From positions 32,418,660 to 32,482,659 of the forward strand of contig NW_022145607.1 in the NCBI RefSeq assembly GCF_000002235.5: 64,000 nt of DNA, in the 5' to 3' direction. Source of the DNA: Strongylocentrotus purpuratus (taxonomy: Eukaryota; Echinodermata; Echinoidea; Camarodonta; Strongylocentrotidae). The translations under genes and the position numbers were made by a program. The first letter of the stretch is position 1. Each line of letters opens with the position of its first letter. Below are positions 23,401-35,400 of this stretch, piece by piece. The notes under the pieces are model-generated. The model did no database searches. It saw only the letters and a program-made list of their open reading frames with translations, and was not told the DNA's origin.

Positions 23401-25598
23401 CCGGTGACGTATCCACTAGAACACGACACCTCTACCAATCAGGGATTAATTCACTCTGTTCAAACGGGCGATTGTGAGCTGGAACCAGCCTAGACATTGT
23501 TGCCATTTAGGCGCCTTGTCAGGAATTAATTTACTCTGTGAAGTTTCTGATCACAAATCCTTTGTTTCCTTTATTTATTTATTTTTGTACTTGTCACAAT
23601 ATTTCAGGGATATTAGACCCTTACTATAACCATAACCCTTAGCACAACCTAAAACTCTATTGCAACTCTAGCCCTAATCCAGGGCTTGACACTTATATGT
23701 ACAGGCGCCTGGGGCACATGGGCATCCAGAAATCTAAGTCCAACCGCCCCCCCCCCCCCCCCCCCCCCCCCCATAATATTGAAGTTTTTACATAGGGCTA
23801 TATAGACTGTAAACAGCCCTGTCTGAACCCCTTCCAAAATAGTTACTGTTAAGCTCTGTCTTATCTTATATATTTATGAATAAAGCCTTGAGCACTTGTC
23901 ACTGTAACATATTAGAGCATCTAGCCAATGACTGTAAACCAATAGTGAACTTGCAATTCTGTCTCCATGGTAACAGGTTGCGTCCAGCCCTTACCTGGCA
24001 GAGGTCAACACATACAAGGTCAAGTGTGGCGGAAGCCTGGAGATGTGGGAGAGCTCTGGTTGGATTGACAAACAGGATCCTTATGGCTGGTTCATGTGGT
24101 ATTGCAGGTAAAGTTCTTCTTATTTTTCCTCTTTAGGTTCTTCTCCTCTTTGTCCTCTTCCTCTTCTTATTTGTACTCTTCTTCTTCTTCTTTTCCTTCT
24201 TCTTCTTCTTTTCCTTCTTCTTCTTTTCCTTATTCTTCTGTGGGAGATCTTTGGTTGGATTGACAAAAAGGATCCTTATCGCTGGTTCATGTGGTATTGC
24301 AGGTAAAGATCTTCTTGGGTTTTCTCTTCTGGTTCTTCTTCTTCTTCATCATCTTCTAATCTTCTCCGTCTCCTCTTTGTCCTTCTCCTCTTCCTTGTCT
24401 GATTTTCATTCTTCTTCTTCTTCTCCTCTTTGTACTCCTCCTCTTCTTCTTTTTATTCTTTGTCCCCTTCTTCTTCTTCTTCTTCTTTGTTCTTCTTTGT
24501 CCCCTTCTTCTTCTTCTTCTTCTTCTTCTTCTTCTTCTTCTTCTCCTTCTCCTTCTCCCCCTTCTTCTTTTCCTTCTCCTATTCCTCCTTTTTCTTCTTC
24601 TTCTTCTTCTTCTTCTTCTTCTTCTTCTTCTTCTTCTTCTTCTTCTTCTTCTCCTTCTCCTTCTCCCCCTTCTTCTTTTCCTTCTTCTCCTATTCCTCCT
24701 TTTCTTCTTCTTCTTCTTCTTCTTCTTCTTCTTCTTCTTCTTCTTCTTCTTCTTCTTCTTCTTCTTCTTCTTCTTCTCCTTCTCCTTCTCCCCCTTCTTC
24801 TTTTCCTTCTTCTCCTATTCCTCCTTTTTCTTCTTCTTCTTCTTCTTCCTTGGGAGATTTCTGGTTGGATTATCAAACAGGATCCTTTGTGCAGGATCAT
24901 GCGATATTCTCCTTCTCTCCTTTTGCTCCTCCTTTTCCTCCTCCTCCACCTTCTCTCCCTCGGATCACCAACCATTGAGAGCGGGATGCAGAACTACACT
25001 AGAAATAGCCTTTCTTTGGGCTTGAAAACTTTGATGAGTAAATATATTTATTTCAGAAATGCTGACAAACCCAACCATATTGAGATGCTATGGTAGAATG
25101 GTTTATTCTCTTTACTTCGATCAGGGTTCAAATCCTAGACGGCAATAAAATCCTTTGGCAAGAATAACATCTCAATTTGCCACTCTCCACTCCGATGTAA
25201 CTAAGAACCTGATATGCTTGAATGCTAGTTAGTTTGGCAGCTTGGCTAAAACTGAGGTATAACGTTGAAGCAGCATGAGTGTCACATCGTGATGAATTTC
25301 AGCATTACACAAGAAACGTATTGTAATTATTATTTTCATTTCATTAATTTGCAATGTTTAAACCAACAGGTTCTATCTGGGAAGGAGAACAGCTGATGAC
25401 GAGCGACAGGTCGGTCGGTGGAAGAAATGCACTGGGCTAAAGGGAAGATGGCGCAACAACCTCATTGGAAAATGTGCGAGAAGCGGTTGTGCCTACGATA
25501 ACTTTGCGGTCTCCCCCGTCGTGAGACAGACTCTTCAGCACTGGGGATACCGTCTGAACAAAGAGGACTACGAAAAAGCAGCCAAGAGATTTAAATAG
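20488..25598 (+). CDS. Conserved Trp-rich protein of unknown function, complete, five exons
   Basis: Exons 20488-20647, 22051-22272, 22979-23049, 23977-24107 and 25370-25598 have GT/AG borders and join in frame (813 nt, 270 residues, stop TAG). The start ATG lies in CACCATGG; an in-frame ATG at 20338 exists, but an AG near 20457 (caaacacag) suggests a 5' UTR exon ends upstream, so the later start is preferred. Residues 1-65 are low-complexity and Lys/Ala-rich, probably disordered and perhaps nucleic-acid binding or nuclear (inference). From about residue 75 the chain looks like a folded domain: GSFGGTYFRP, WKELPKNWLEGLD, CGGSLEMWESSGWIDKQDPY, GWFMWYCRFYLGRR, DDERQVGRWKK, GLKGRWRNNL and SPVVRQTLQHWGYRL. 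From memory this block resembles an uncharacterised family found also in fungi and algae; I know no function for it and assign none. No signal peptide or membrane segment is visible. It converges on GDAP2. Confidence 0.88.
20698..21065 (+). mobile_element. TTAA-type MITE in intron 1 of the unknown gene
   Basis: Starts TTAAAGGCATCGTTTAAC; markers ttaaatctgagatgcagg, attgaagccctaaaaaaatt, atcataaatatcttgataat. The same family is at 34331-34690 (same strand) and about 40995-41395 (inverted). Confidence 0.8.
22289..22590. mobile_element. Foldback MITE with gggtgtttcacaaagatcc ends
   Basis: The left end gggtgtttcacaaagatcct is inverted at the right end, ggatctttgtgaaacaccc. It begins 16 bp after the exon 2 donor of the unknown gene. 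A partial copy lies at 40577-40680. Confidence 0.85.
23094..23436 (-). mobile_element. tRNA-derived SINE (family 1)
   Basis: On the minus strand it starts AGAGGTGTCGTGTTCTAGTG and holds a tRNA-like promoter region; the body contains ctccctggggagtactctgg and the 3' end is AT-rich with TTATT repeats. Close relatives lie at 35150-35505 and 46150-46420. Confidence 0.8.
24170..24850 (+). repeat. (TTC)n/(CTT)n array in intron 4 of the unknown gene
   Basis: About 680 bp of almost pure pyrimidine triplets with interspersed TCC variants and the exon-edge copy near 24240-24305. Homopurine/homopyrimidine mirror sequence of this length can form triplex DNA. Long reading frames here (poly-Ser, poly-Leu, poly-Phe or poly-Arg) are only consequences of the repeat. 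Confidence 0.95.
24237..24310 (+). other. Duplicate of the 3' part of exon 4 with its donor site, within a pyrimidine array
   Basis: It repeats about 24045-24115, the end of exon 4 of the unknown gene and its GTAAAG donor. The frame reads IFGWIDKKDPYRWFMWYCR up to the donor at 24302/24303. A long (TTC)n tract and an AG at 24245-24246 precede it. A 56-nt exon 24247-24302 would be phase 0 to phase 2, the same phases as exon 4 (131 nt), so it could replace exon 4 without a frame change. Use is unproven; the copy is short and lies between microsatellites. Confidence 0.55.
24846..24905 (+). other. Third, decayed copy of the exon 4 edge
   Basis: gggagatttctggttggatt through ggatcctttgtgcaggatca matches the same exon fragment but has lost the donor and diverges after the GGATCC. 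It lies at the far side of the (TTC)n array, so array and exon fragment were probably amplified together. Confidence 0.5.
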
Positions 25599-26720
25599 TG
25601 GCGGTTTTCCGCCTGCATTGACAGTGCCATAAAACCAGCCTCTCTTGTATTGGACGGATGTCTTACATCAAAACATCCTTATTTTTCATGAGGGAACAGT
25701 GTCCTCATCCCCTCCGTTGCCCAAAACTCAGCATTAAATTAATCAGAGGATGGCAGTATGCAGGCTCTGGCCTAGTGTGAGGCCTGACACTGTTCACAAC
25801 ACCCAACACCATTCCAGCATTCTTTAGGCTCCATATATAACCGGATGTCTTGGGCTCCGGAAAGTTTAGGCCTCTTTTCAGGTTTGTTGGGTGAAATTAA
25901 CTTGCACCGATGAATTCTTTTGATTTTTTCCGTCTTCAAAAGAGAAATGGTTAAAGGTAATAGTACTAAGACTACATGTGCTCGTAACAGAATTTTTACC
26001 CATGGTTGCCCTACCAGTATTAATACAATTCTCCCTGAGAGCCATGCAATTATTATGACCTTATTATTGGTGTTCCAAGTTACTCCTAAACATTCCAAAA
26101 AAGTTATTGAAGTAATACAGAGTATTTCCGCCTAGGATGTTTACAGGGTTTTTCCGCCTAGGATATTTACAGGGTTTAACGTCCAGTTGGCATGATCATC
26201 CTAAAATGTCATCTACTTATGTATTCATGTATATATTACCAGGCTGAACAGATTTTATCTCTACCAGTAGTTGATGTCTTTTAGGATTTACAGTCGACTT
26301 TATCAGGTGTGATCATACTCGTAGGAAATAGAGAAGCCCCTCGATTCCCATAGGTTTCCCTATTTGACTGCAAACTTCCTAAAATGCACAAAATAGTGTC
26401 CAAAACAATAATTGCAAGGAACTGAAATCCTTGAAATTCAATTCCTGTATTAAAGTTTTGCCAGTGTGACCGCAAAGCTCAGAAAGCTTGACGTCACAAA
26501 AAGTTGGCTTATTCCATGCAATACATTCTATGCTCTTTTTTGCTAGGTTATTTATTGGGAAATACTGCATTTTAGAATTGGAGAACATTTTGTGTGTGAT
26601 TGCTTTTTTTATACAATATTCAATTGGTGTTTGTCTAGAAGTGTATTTGTAAATGTATTTTTAACTTTTCATGTAGCTTTAATCCAGTGTTAATGTTTAT
26701 TAGAAATTTGCAGAGGAATC

Positions 26721-26823
26721 TAGTCTTATTAAAACGCAATTGCTTACAAATTCTTTCCTGCTGTAAGCACACTTGAATTCTAAACTGCCTTGCATTTGTA
26801 AGCAATTGAAATTTAATAAGACT
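26721..26823. repeat. 103-bp imperfect hairpin in the putative 3' UTR
   Basis: The arm 26721-26751 (tagtcttattaaaacgcaat...) pairs with 26793-26823 (...agcaattgaaatttaataag), leaving a loop of about 40 nt. Probably a tiny foldback element or hairpin-forming UTR segment. Confidence 0.65.
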
Positions 26824-28117
26824 GGATCCCTCAAATTTTAAGTAGGTAGTGTAGATAGACTGTGTGTTTTCTTACATGAAATTGTGTACCTGTAAATCAA
26901 AATGCTGGTAAAAAACACCAAAAATTATAATCATGTCGAGTAAGATTTTGCTGGGATTCGCATCTACACTCAACGGCAATCCAACCTTAGTAATAACTCC
27001 ATTTTTTATGAAAGCAGAAAAATGAGAGAAACAGTATGGAGAAAGTTTGAAATAAATTGGACCAATATTAAGAGAGTTCTGAATGTTGAAAGACGAGATC
27101 ATTAAAATCTATACAAATCTCAAAATGGCAATTTGGTCAGTGAATTTGTGACTTACATGTAGTCGTGGATAAACTCTCTCAATTGTTGTGTACAAAGTTT
27201 TTAATAATTCATGTTTTTCAAGTGCCCTTCTCCCTTGGGACACTATTCAAAATCTATTGTGGATCGTATATTAGTATATAGGTCCTCTAAAAATAAGACC
27301 CTCATGATACATACATTTAAAAAAATTACAATTCTAGTCACTTTGTGTGTTGAAACTAAGGCAAGGGTTGTCTGGCACGACATCACAGTAACATTTCTAA
27401 TTCAGCCAATTTGGTGTGCTTGTAGATAGTGATTAGAACTGTCATATTTAGGTTTTGTCTGTTTTCATTCAAACTTTCACCAGTCTGCTTTTTTGTTGTT
27501 GGTGTTGGTAGTAGTTTATGTCTTCAGTTACTGTATATATGCTTCTTTGATTTTTCTGCTTTCTGTTAGGGTAGTTGCCTATGAGGGTTCTATTTTCCTT
27601 TAACATCTAAAATTAGGTTTAACCATCTAACCGAGACACCATACATGTACATAGTCAACACTGATTTTGAAATGCAATAAAGTCAAGAACTCATCCATTT
27701 GTTGAACCTCTGTTTTAATATGAGTTAATCTCTTTTTTATTAGATAACAAGATATTTGTATAAATCTCAGAAACATGTAGCACAAAGATAGTTTTCAAAG
27801 ATTCAATTAAATCATGATATAATACAAAAGTTCAATAAATCATGATATACATGTAATATAAATCTGATAATTAAATATTTTATTTATTAATTCAACAACA
27901 GTCACATCATGATTTTCCCATAACTTCCTATAAATCTTTCTACACGATACACCACCTGCAAAAGCTGCAGATATACTAGGATGTCCGATGTATTATTACT
28001 TTTTACACTATGCATTGGCAAGGTCAAAGGTTACAAAAGTCATTGGAGAAAGATTCTGATTGGTAGGGTTGATGAAAATTGTTGGTTTGTTTTATTACGC
28101 GACTGCTAAGAAAGCAT

Positions 28118-28285
28118 GTACAGTCAAACCTGTCTATAGCGACCGCCTAAAGGAAACACAAAAAAGTGGTCTTTATAGACAGGTGGTCTTTGTAGACAGG
28201 TTCCTTTAGTACACGTTTCAATGAGAAACCATTTTCAAGGGAAACAAAAAATGTGGTCTTTGTAGACAGGTGGTCACTAAATAAT
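28118..28285. mobile_element. MITE with TACAGTCAAACCTGTC end
   Basis: acagtcaaacctgtctatag, gcgaccgcctaaaggaaaca, ggtctttgtagacaggtggt; no full right inverted end seen. A complete copy lies at 35908-36014. Confidence 0.7.
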
Positions 28286-28306
28286 TGTAAGTTTAAAGCA
28301 ACTAGG

Positions 28307-28435
28307 GGATCAACGGCTTTAAGTCCTATCCGGGGGTTAAGGTAACAAGGATCAACGCCTTAATTACTGAACCCGAGACCCTCAGCCCACGAGACCACTG
28401 CTCTACAACTAAGCCATCATACTTCCAGTACCACT
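28307..28435 (-). mobile_element. tRNA-derived SINE (family 2), between the two genes
   Basis: Minus strand: GGCTTAGTTGTAGAGCAGTG, GTCTCGGGTTCAGTAATTAA, then ttgttaccttaacccccgga; same order as 49440-49588 but more diverged. Confidence 0.7.
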
Positions 28436-29562
28436 AAGCCTTCATTTCAGGGGCCTGTGTTGTGTTATAAAGAGTTGATATTAATCGCAACTTTGTTCAT
28501 AAGATACAGGAGACTGCAAACTTGCGATTGATTGGAGGACTAGCGACTTATTTGGATCAATCGCACGGCTTCATAAGACTGGGGCCCTGGTCTACATAAC
28601 CTTATTTTATTGACCTTTTGAGATGGATGCCTGCGAACCATGGCGATGAAGGCTAGCCAAAGTTTGCGGGGGACAGCACTCTGACAGCCATCTGATAATG
28701 CTTGCTGTGATTTGAGTTTAACTTTGTACACAAGAGTCCCGCAGAGTAAATAGATTTTATCATGTTATCAGAAAACAAGTCTTTAAAACAACAACAAAAC
28801 AAATGAGTTAAACTTCCACACTTCTTGCGAAACGGGCTGTACACAATTGTTAACATAAAATATATGTATAACAGAACACAACAGATCCAATGTGCAAATG
28901 ATGGATGAGCATGCCATTTGATGGAGACAAGAATTGTTTCAATGAGAAAATGATATGCTAGTCAACAATCTAGCTGCATTATGACATGATACACACTAAT
29001 ACACATAAATGATTGCACATTGTTATTGAAGAGAGAAAAATCAACTACAAACCAACTACAGTACATTATTGAAATAATGGTAGCAAGTATTGGACTTTGA
29101 TAAGTATTTATCTACACCTCCAATGCACTTTATTTCACCCTGAAATGTTCTTTAATAGTAACTTTGAAAACATTTCATTTCAACCCATACTTTGAAATAA
29201 GTAGACATTCCGCTCTCTGTTAATACTCCTGTACAAATCTATTTCAGAGAAGAAGTACAGACTGCAAATACAGAAAAACCAGCCCATCGCTTGCCTCTTT
29301 AAAACGTAAATATAAACAATGCCTTTTGAAATGCTAAAATATGATTGATTATTTAACGTTACTACACCACCTGAAGTATTTATGCCAAGCTATTCTTTGT
29401 ACACTGTACATACTGCTCCTTCACACAGTCCGCCTGTTTTCAACGGAAAGAAGAAAACAAATTTTACAGAACAAGTAACATTTCATTGTAATGATTCACA
29501 ACACTTTCATTAATTAGAAAGCTAGTTTGGAGCTTTTTGCAGCAAAATCACTAACCACTTAC

Positions 29563-29760
29563 TGTAAACGCAGAAATATTCATGGATTTTGCGCTAAGAT
29601 AGGCAAGCGCGAATTTTAGAACTCGCAAAAATATAAGCATGATTCTTATGCGTGTTTTGAAGGGGTGAATTGCGTGCAACGCAAATTTAAGAACCCGCAA
29701 ATTGTTTTGGGGTTGCTCAGCGCGAAAAAATGAATCACGTGAAAATAACGGCGTTTACAG
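29563..29760. mobile_element. MITE with CTGTAAACGC ends
   Basis: Starts ctgtaaacgcagaaatattc and ends gaaaataacggcgtttacag; the interior repeats gcgcgaatttta/cgcaaatttaag-like blocks. Confidence 0.8.
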
Positions 29761-30309
29761 AATCCAATTTTTTTCTTCACTGCTGTCTTATATCATCTAA
29801 TATTTATCAAGAATATATACCACCACAATATTAATATATCCATCACATACTCTAACTATTGCATACAAAAATAGAATCTACAAGACTTGAAGTCTCTTAC
29901 CATCACCTTTATATAAACTTATCTTTGGAAGACTTAAGTAGATTTAAGATAATTGTGTGCTTAGAGCTATAGGGCATTGGCATGGTAAAGTGATACAAGT
30001 TTAATACCAGTAACGCCCTTTTAACTCTCAAGTATTGGCAATTTAGGGCGTACAGTCCTGGGCCCTGTCTTAAAGACAGTTGATATTGATCTCAATTTGT
30101 TCGCGATTGACATGCAACTACAGAGTGTAAATAAGAGATAGGAAACTACAAAGTTAATATTGGCTTGCATAACAATCTTTTCATTGGTAAATGCATCTTG
30201 TGACCAATTTCAAAACAAACTAGTAATCCTCAATTATAAAATTATTTGAGCACTCCTTTGTAACAGATGTGACCATGTACTGGCACAAAGAATACACCAG
30301 ACGGTGGCC

Positions 30310-30776
30310 TGTACACATAGCAAGAAGACGAAGAAGGAGAAGAAGAAAAAAAAAGAAGAAGAAAGAGTAGGAGTAGATGAAGAAGAAGGAGGAGGAGAAG
30401 AAGATGGAGAAGATGAAGAAAAAAGAAGGGGGAGAAGGAGAAGGAGAAGAAAAAGAAAGAGAAGATGAAGAAGAAAAAGATGAAGAAATAGAAGAAGGAG
30501 AAGAAGGAGGAGAAGCAGAAGGAGGAGATTGAAAAGGAGAAGAAAAGGAAGAAGAAGGTGAGGAAGAAGAAGAAGAAGCAAAAGAAGAAGTAGAAGGCGA
30601 AGCAAAAGGAGAAGAAAGGAAGGAGAAGATGAAAAAGAAGATGGTGAAGGACAAGGAGGAGGAGAAAATGAAGGAGAAGCAAGAGAAGAGAAGGAGAAGA
30701 AGAAGAAGAAGAAGAAGAAGAAGAAGAAGAAGAAGAAGAAGAAGAAGAAGAAGAAGAAGAAGAAGAAGAAGAAAGA
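30310..30776 (+). repeat. (GAA)n array beyond the GDAP2 stop codon
   Basis: About 465 bp of purine triplets, most uniform at 30700-30772. It begins about 320 bp after the GDAP2 stop in the direction of transcription, so it may lie in the 3' UTR as (UUC)n. It is in the opposite orientation to the (TTC)n array 5.5 kb to the left. Confidence 0.95.
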
Positions 30777-31096
30777 CACTTTGGCTGGTTCACATTTGAT
30801 GTAAACCAGAGTCTTTTTGTTGCTGTAATGACGCATGCCTATAAATACACCTCACATTTCTGTACCTCACAACACAGATAGTGAGATAGTGAGATAGTGA
30901 GAGTACTCAGGGCACAGCAAACTAGTTTCTCATCCCTACTCGATATTCATTTACTCGTACAAAACAAGTCGCTGCTGTAAACTGCCAAGGTTTTCCTGCA
31001 TCGTATGTGAAAAGGCCCATTATCAAGTCACTTCGTCAGGTCGGAACAGTACTGTTTTTTTTTAGAAGTTGGAGGAATCTTGATGATATCGTCCAA

Positions 31097-32399
31097 TCAG
31101 AGACTTCCGCTTCCATCCCTTTCGTCTATGTCCCTGTAGTTAGGACCATTCACCTGCAGAAAGAAAGTAAAACAAATTTACATATCTATGAAATGGTGGA
31201 AAATTCAGAGATAAACAAAGAAAAATTAAAAACAGGTATAACACTGACAAAAGGTACATACTACGAGGATAAAATTCAGAGAATTGCAAACTTTTTTTTA
31301 CTACATTCTGGAGTGTTGGAAAATCTGGAAAATGGCAAAGTGTGTGTGTAATTGGGTTTTTACAAACTTGTATCAATCAGATATGATTTTTTACGCCTGG
31401 GGACCGACTATTAACATCATCATCCGAAAGACGTTAAATGGCAAAGTTGAAAAACGCTGCACTTAAATATGAGTTCCTAAACGAGTGTATGCATTTGAAA
31501 ACATCGGTATGAAGATAACTTTGAAAATCTGCAAGACAAAGATTTTTGATGTTTGGTATACTAACATTAATTGTTTAAATATTCCTTCTGTTTTTTTTCT
31601 TCTAAATATAATTGCAAATCAAACCAAATACAGGTATAAGCCGTGTTATCACGATATCTCAATAACTACTTGAGGTATGAACAATTTGTATCACCATAGA
31701 AATACGATCTGATTAGGTTTTGGAGTACGTAGGTCAAAGGTCATGGTCATTAGTTGACATGTAATAATAGGCTTCTTGTTTTCATCATATTTCAAGAATA
31801 ATGTCATCCATTTCCTTATCTGAATTTAGGGTGGAAGGCATATCAGAGATGCAGTCCTATTGTCTTGTCTTACCTTCATATCATGTTCGATGACAAAGGG
31901 AGGAATGTCCAGTTGGTCCGGGTGTATAGTTTTGTAGAGGTAATGGACGGCTCCCGTCGAATGGACCTTACTCTTGATGCTGGAAGCTGTGAATGTTGTG
32001 AAGTACCAGGTCACAAGCTGGTCAGAGAAGAAGAATAATAACAATAATAATAATACTCAATCATTTGGCACCTGAATATCTTAAAGACACCCTCCAAATA
32101 TATACACCAACTCGAAATCTTCCTTCAGCAACCGACACATGTAAACTTATCATTCCAAATCTAGACTCTTGGTAGCTGAAAAACGTTTTGCAGTAGTTGC
32201 ATCAAAGACTTGGAACAGAATCCCTCTTTCCAAAGGAAAATTACCTGTCTTGCCACCTTCAATAGATCCCTCAAAACTCATCTTTTCCCCAATGATCTAT
32301 GTGATATACTTCCTGTACTGTACATTTTTGTCCTCTTTTCATTATTTGTATTTGTAAGCGCTATGGTACTTATTGCTTTTAGCGCTCCTAAATATTCTA

Positions 32400-32436
<37 letters not shown>

Positions 32437-35400
32437 ATACCGGTAGTCACATTCGTAGATCTGCTGATTAACCAATCAGATGCAAGGATTTCACTAGCTT
32501 ATAACAAAACCTGTCATTTGTCACTGGTGACAATTTTTCTGAAATGGGGCCGTGATCTCCTACTCACCTTAGACCAGAAAGTAGGATGGACGATGTACAT
32601 GGCTCTCAGGTTCTTTCTATATCTATTATCAACCATGTGATAGACGTCCTTCAACCAGCTCAGTTCAGGCTGGTTGTCGGCAGAGCTCATCGTGTGGAAG
32701 TAGACGACGACGTAGTCCTGGTTGACGATGGAGTCGAGTAGGTGGATGACATAGAGTAGTACCTGGTGATTGAAATGAATCAGGGGTGAAAGTGTGCACT
32801 AAAAAAAAAAAATGTTTCAGTGGAAGTGTTAAAAAATAATCCATATTAAAATGAAGTCCTGGTTGACTATGGAGTCGAGTAGGTGGATGACAAAAAGTAG
32901 TACCTGGTGATTGAGATGAAAAATCTGTGACAAATCTGTTGATAACCAATCAGAAGCAAGGATTTCAGTAGCTTATAACAAAAGCTGTCATTTGTCACTG
33001 ATGACAAGTTTTGTGAAACGCCCCCGTGATTTCATCTTTAGCACTGGTGCGCCTTGAGCATTGGATTTGTGGATATGGTGCAAATTAATCATAATTATTA
33101 TTGTTATCATTATGTGGATGGATATCAAAGTGGCAGTGCCATTTGACTGGGATTGCTCTTGAGATGCCCTTACATTTTAAATGATCTATTCAAAGCATTT
33201 GGAAAAGGTCAAAATGTAAATGTTAATTCTTTTAGGATGAATTATATTTGCTTTTACACAGCCGGAGACTGATAGGGACAGGCTCTCCTCAAGGTTATTT
33301 AAGGGAATCGTGGTAAAATGTCTAAATAAGAGTCTGTCCCTGCAAACTACGGCATGATGATGACAGGGAAAAACGTACACGGGGGCTCGGGGCAAATTAG
33401 CCCCCAAAATGCTTAAAAGAGCCCCTGAAAGTCATGAGAAAGAGCCTCCAAAAAGAGTTCAATGCAAAACAAATTAAAGAGTGATATTTTCATGCAAGCA
33501 AGCTTGAAAAATTAGCCCCACAAATTCTTAAAATATTTTCTTCCCTGGATGATGAACTTCCTTCTTACCTTGTTTAAGTCGATGGAATGCGCAGGGAAAT
33601 TTCTTGCCACAAAGGCGATGATCGGCCGCCCATGGATGTCATGCCCTGTGGCGTAGATGCATCGATGAGCTGCGATGTCTGACAAGTCTTCCTGACGAGC
33701 TCTTCTGAGCAACCTTTCGTATCTGTTTCCAAGTTTGACAATATGAAAGCAAGGGTAATATTACTGGATATAAGCATTATACATAACAGTGACTTCTGTT
33801 AAGAGATATTGCAAATCACAATATTGAAATTACAATGTAGATTGCCTTGGACAATCATACCTTGTCCAAATAGGCATAAAAGAAACTAAATAGGCATAAA
33901 CAAAACTAGCGAGTGACTAGCAGATGGATTTGCATAATCTTTGGCAGGCACAAAAGAGAGCTCAAATTCAAATTGTATTCCTTGTAGACCTTGGTGTAAA
34001 ATGATATTTTATCTTTATTCATTGTGCTCTTTACTTATCAACCATCTGAAAGTCCCATGTAGATTTAAGAGATAATTAATCTTATAACATTATACAATTT
34101 TGTTTACAATAAAAAAAAAAAAAATCCTTGTTACAAGATACAGAAATGTGAGGTGCTCTAGGCTGAGACATTTAAAACAAATTCTTATCATTGAAAATTT
34201 TGCAGTAAAATGTTCACAGTAAAAAAAAAAAAAATTATTATTGTAAAGCGCATTGATATTTTTTCTGAAAATGATATGCGCTGTGGAAGCCTAGGTTATT
34301 ATTATTATGAAATTGGGGGGTTATCTCCTATTAAAGGTATCGTTTAACAATGTTAAATCTGAGATGCACGGCCCTACGTGTTATCAGTGTCTGTGATATG
34401 GTGTAATATTGAAGCCCTAAAAAAATTATGCTTCAAAATGATCATGAAGTGCCTCAAAAAAGTAAAAATCTTTGAGTGACCGGTTTTACCATACTCATTT
34501 TCCCCAATAGACTGTAGTGTTATAAAAACGGTTTTTGACATTTCTATTTCCAATCATAAATATCTTGATACTCAGACAGGCGATCGGCTTGTAAGAGTCA
34601 TGGGATTCCTGACTGACCTAAAGGTTTAGAATTCTGATCGCAGCATGAGCTAAATCCAGGATTTTGTTTCAGAAACTTAGGCAAAGTCATCAAGTCATTT
34701 AAAGACTGTCAATACTACTGGGCCAGAAGGGATTAGACGACACAGCGAGGTCACTGACAGGTGGCTATCTCATTAACTCAGCTCTCAACTAACATAAGAA
34801 AAAGAGGATCATGGGGGACAAACAGGTACCGATTGGGGAAGTTTTCTATATAGAGGGAGCAAGTAGCTTCAAGTAGGACAGTGGGGCTTTAAAACAGACC
34901 AACCTTTGCCTCTGTTCCGCTTCTGCCGGTATGACCGATCTCTTCTCCCTCTGATTCTGCCTCTTCACAGAGTCTGGATTCTTCTCCATGGCGGTAAAGG
35001 CGTGCTTGCCGATCTCCAGCTCCTCCTCGTCCTGCTCGGGGTCCACCTCGTACGGAGCTCCGTTAGAGATCCTGTCCCCCCTCAGCTCATCGGCAAGGGT
35101 CTGCTCATGGGCCTCCTCCTCCTCTGTAAAAGTTCAAACGATTTTGCTATGAATAATAATAATAATAATAGCTCACATTCATAATGCTCTTAATACTTTG
35201 TTTCTAGGTGCAGCACATATTATTACCCCGTCATCAGATTCAGGCTCACCCGAAACACAATGTATGTACATTATCTACTCCCTGGGGAGCATTCCTTTCC
35301 AGCCAGTTGCCATTTTACAAGCGCCACTTGCTAATCCAACCACATTAACTTTCGCATCCTACCGGGTACCCATTTAACACCTGGGTGGAGAGTGGCAAAT

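Larger units (their letters stand above)
25599..28300 (+). other. Probable 3' UTR of the unknown gene and intergenic sequence
   Basis: No coding signal. AATAAA candidates on this strand include one at 27676-27681 (gcaataaagtc); an ATTAAA lies near 25733. A 28-bp direct repeat containing ccgcctaggat occurs twice at 26126-26178. A foldback lies at 26721-26823 (separate entry). GDAP2 polyadenylation candidates (tttatt on this strand) include 28091-28096 and 28606-28611; neither is decisive. Confidence 0.4.

Noticed and set aside
24251-25096. 281-codon and other long frames with poly-Ser, poly-Leu, poly-Arg
   Set aside because: Produced by the TTC/GAA triplet arrays in every frame; no domain, splice or codon signal.
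30220-30836. Frames of 144-200 codons on the minus strand
   Set aside because: Translation of the (GAA)n array.
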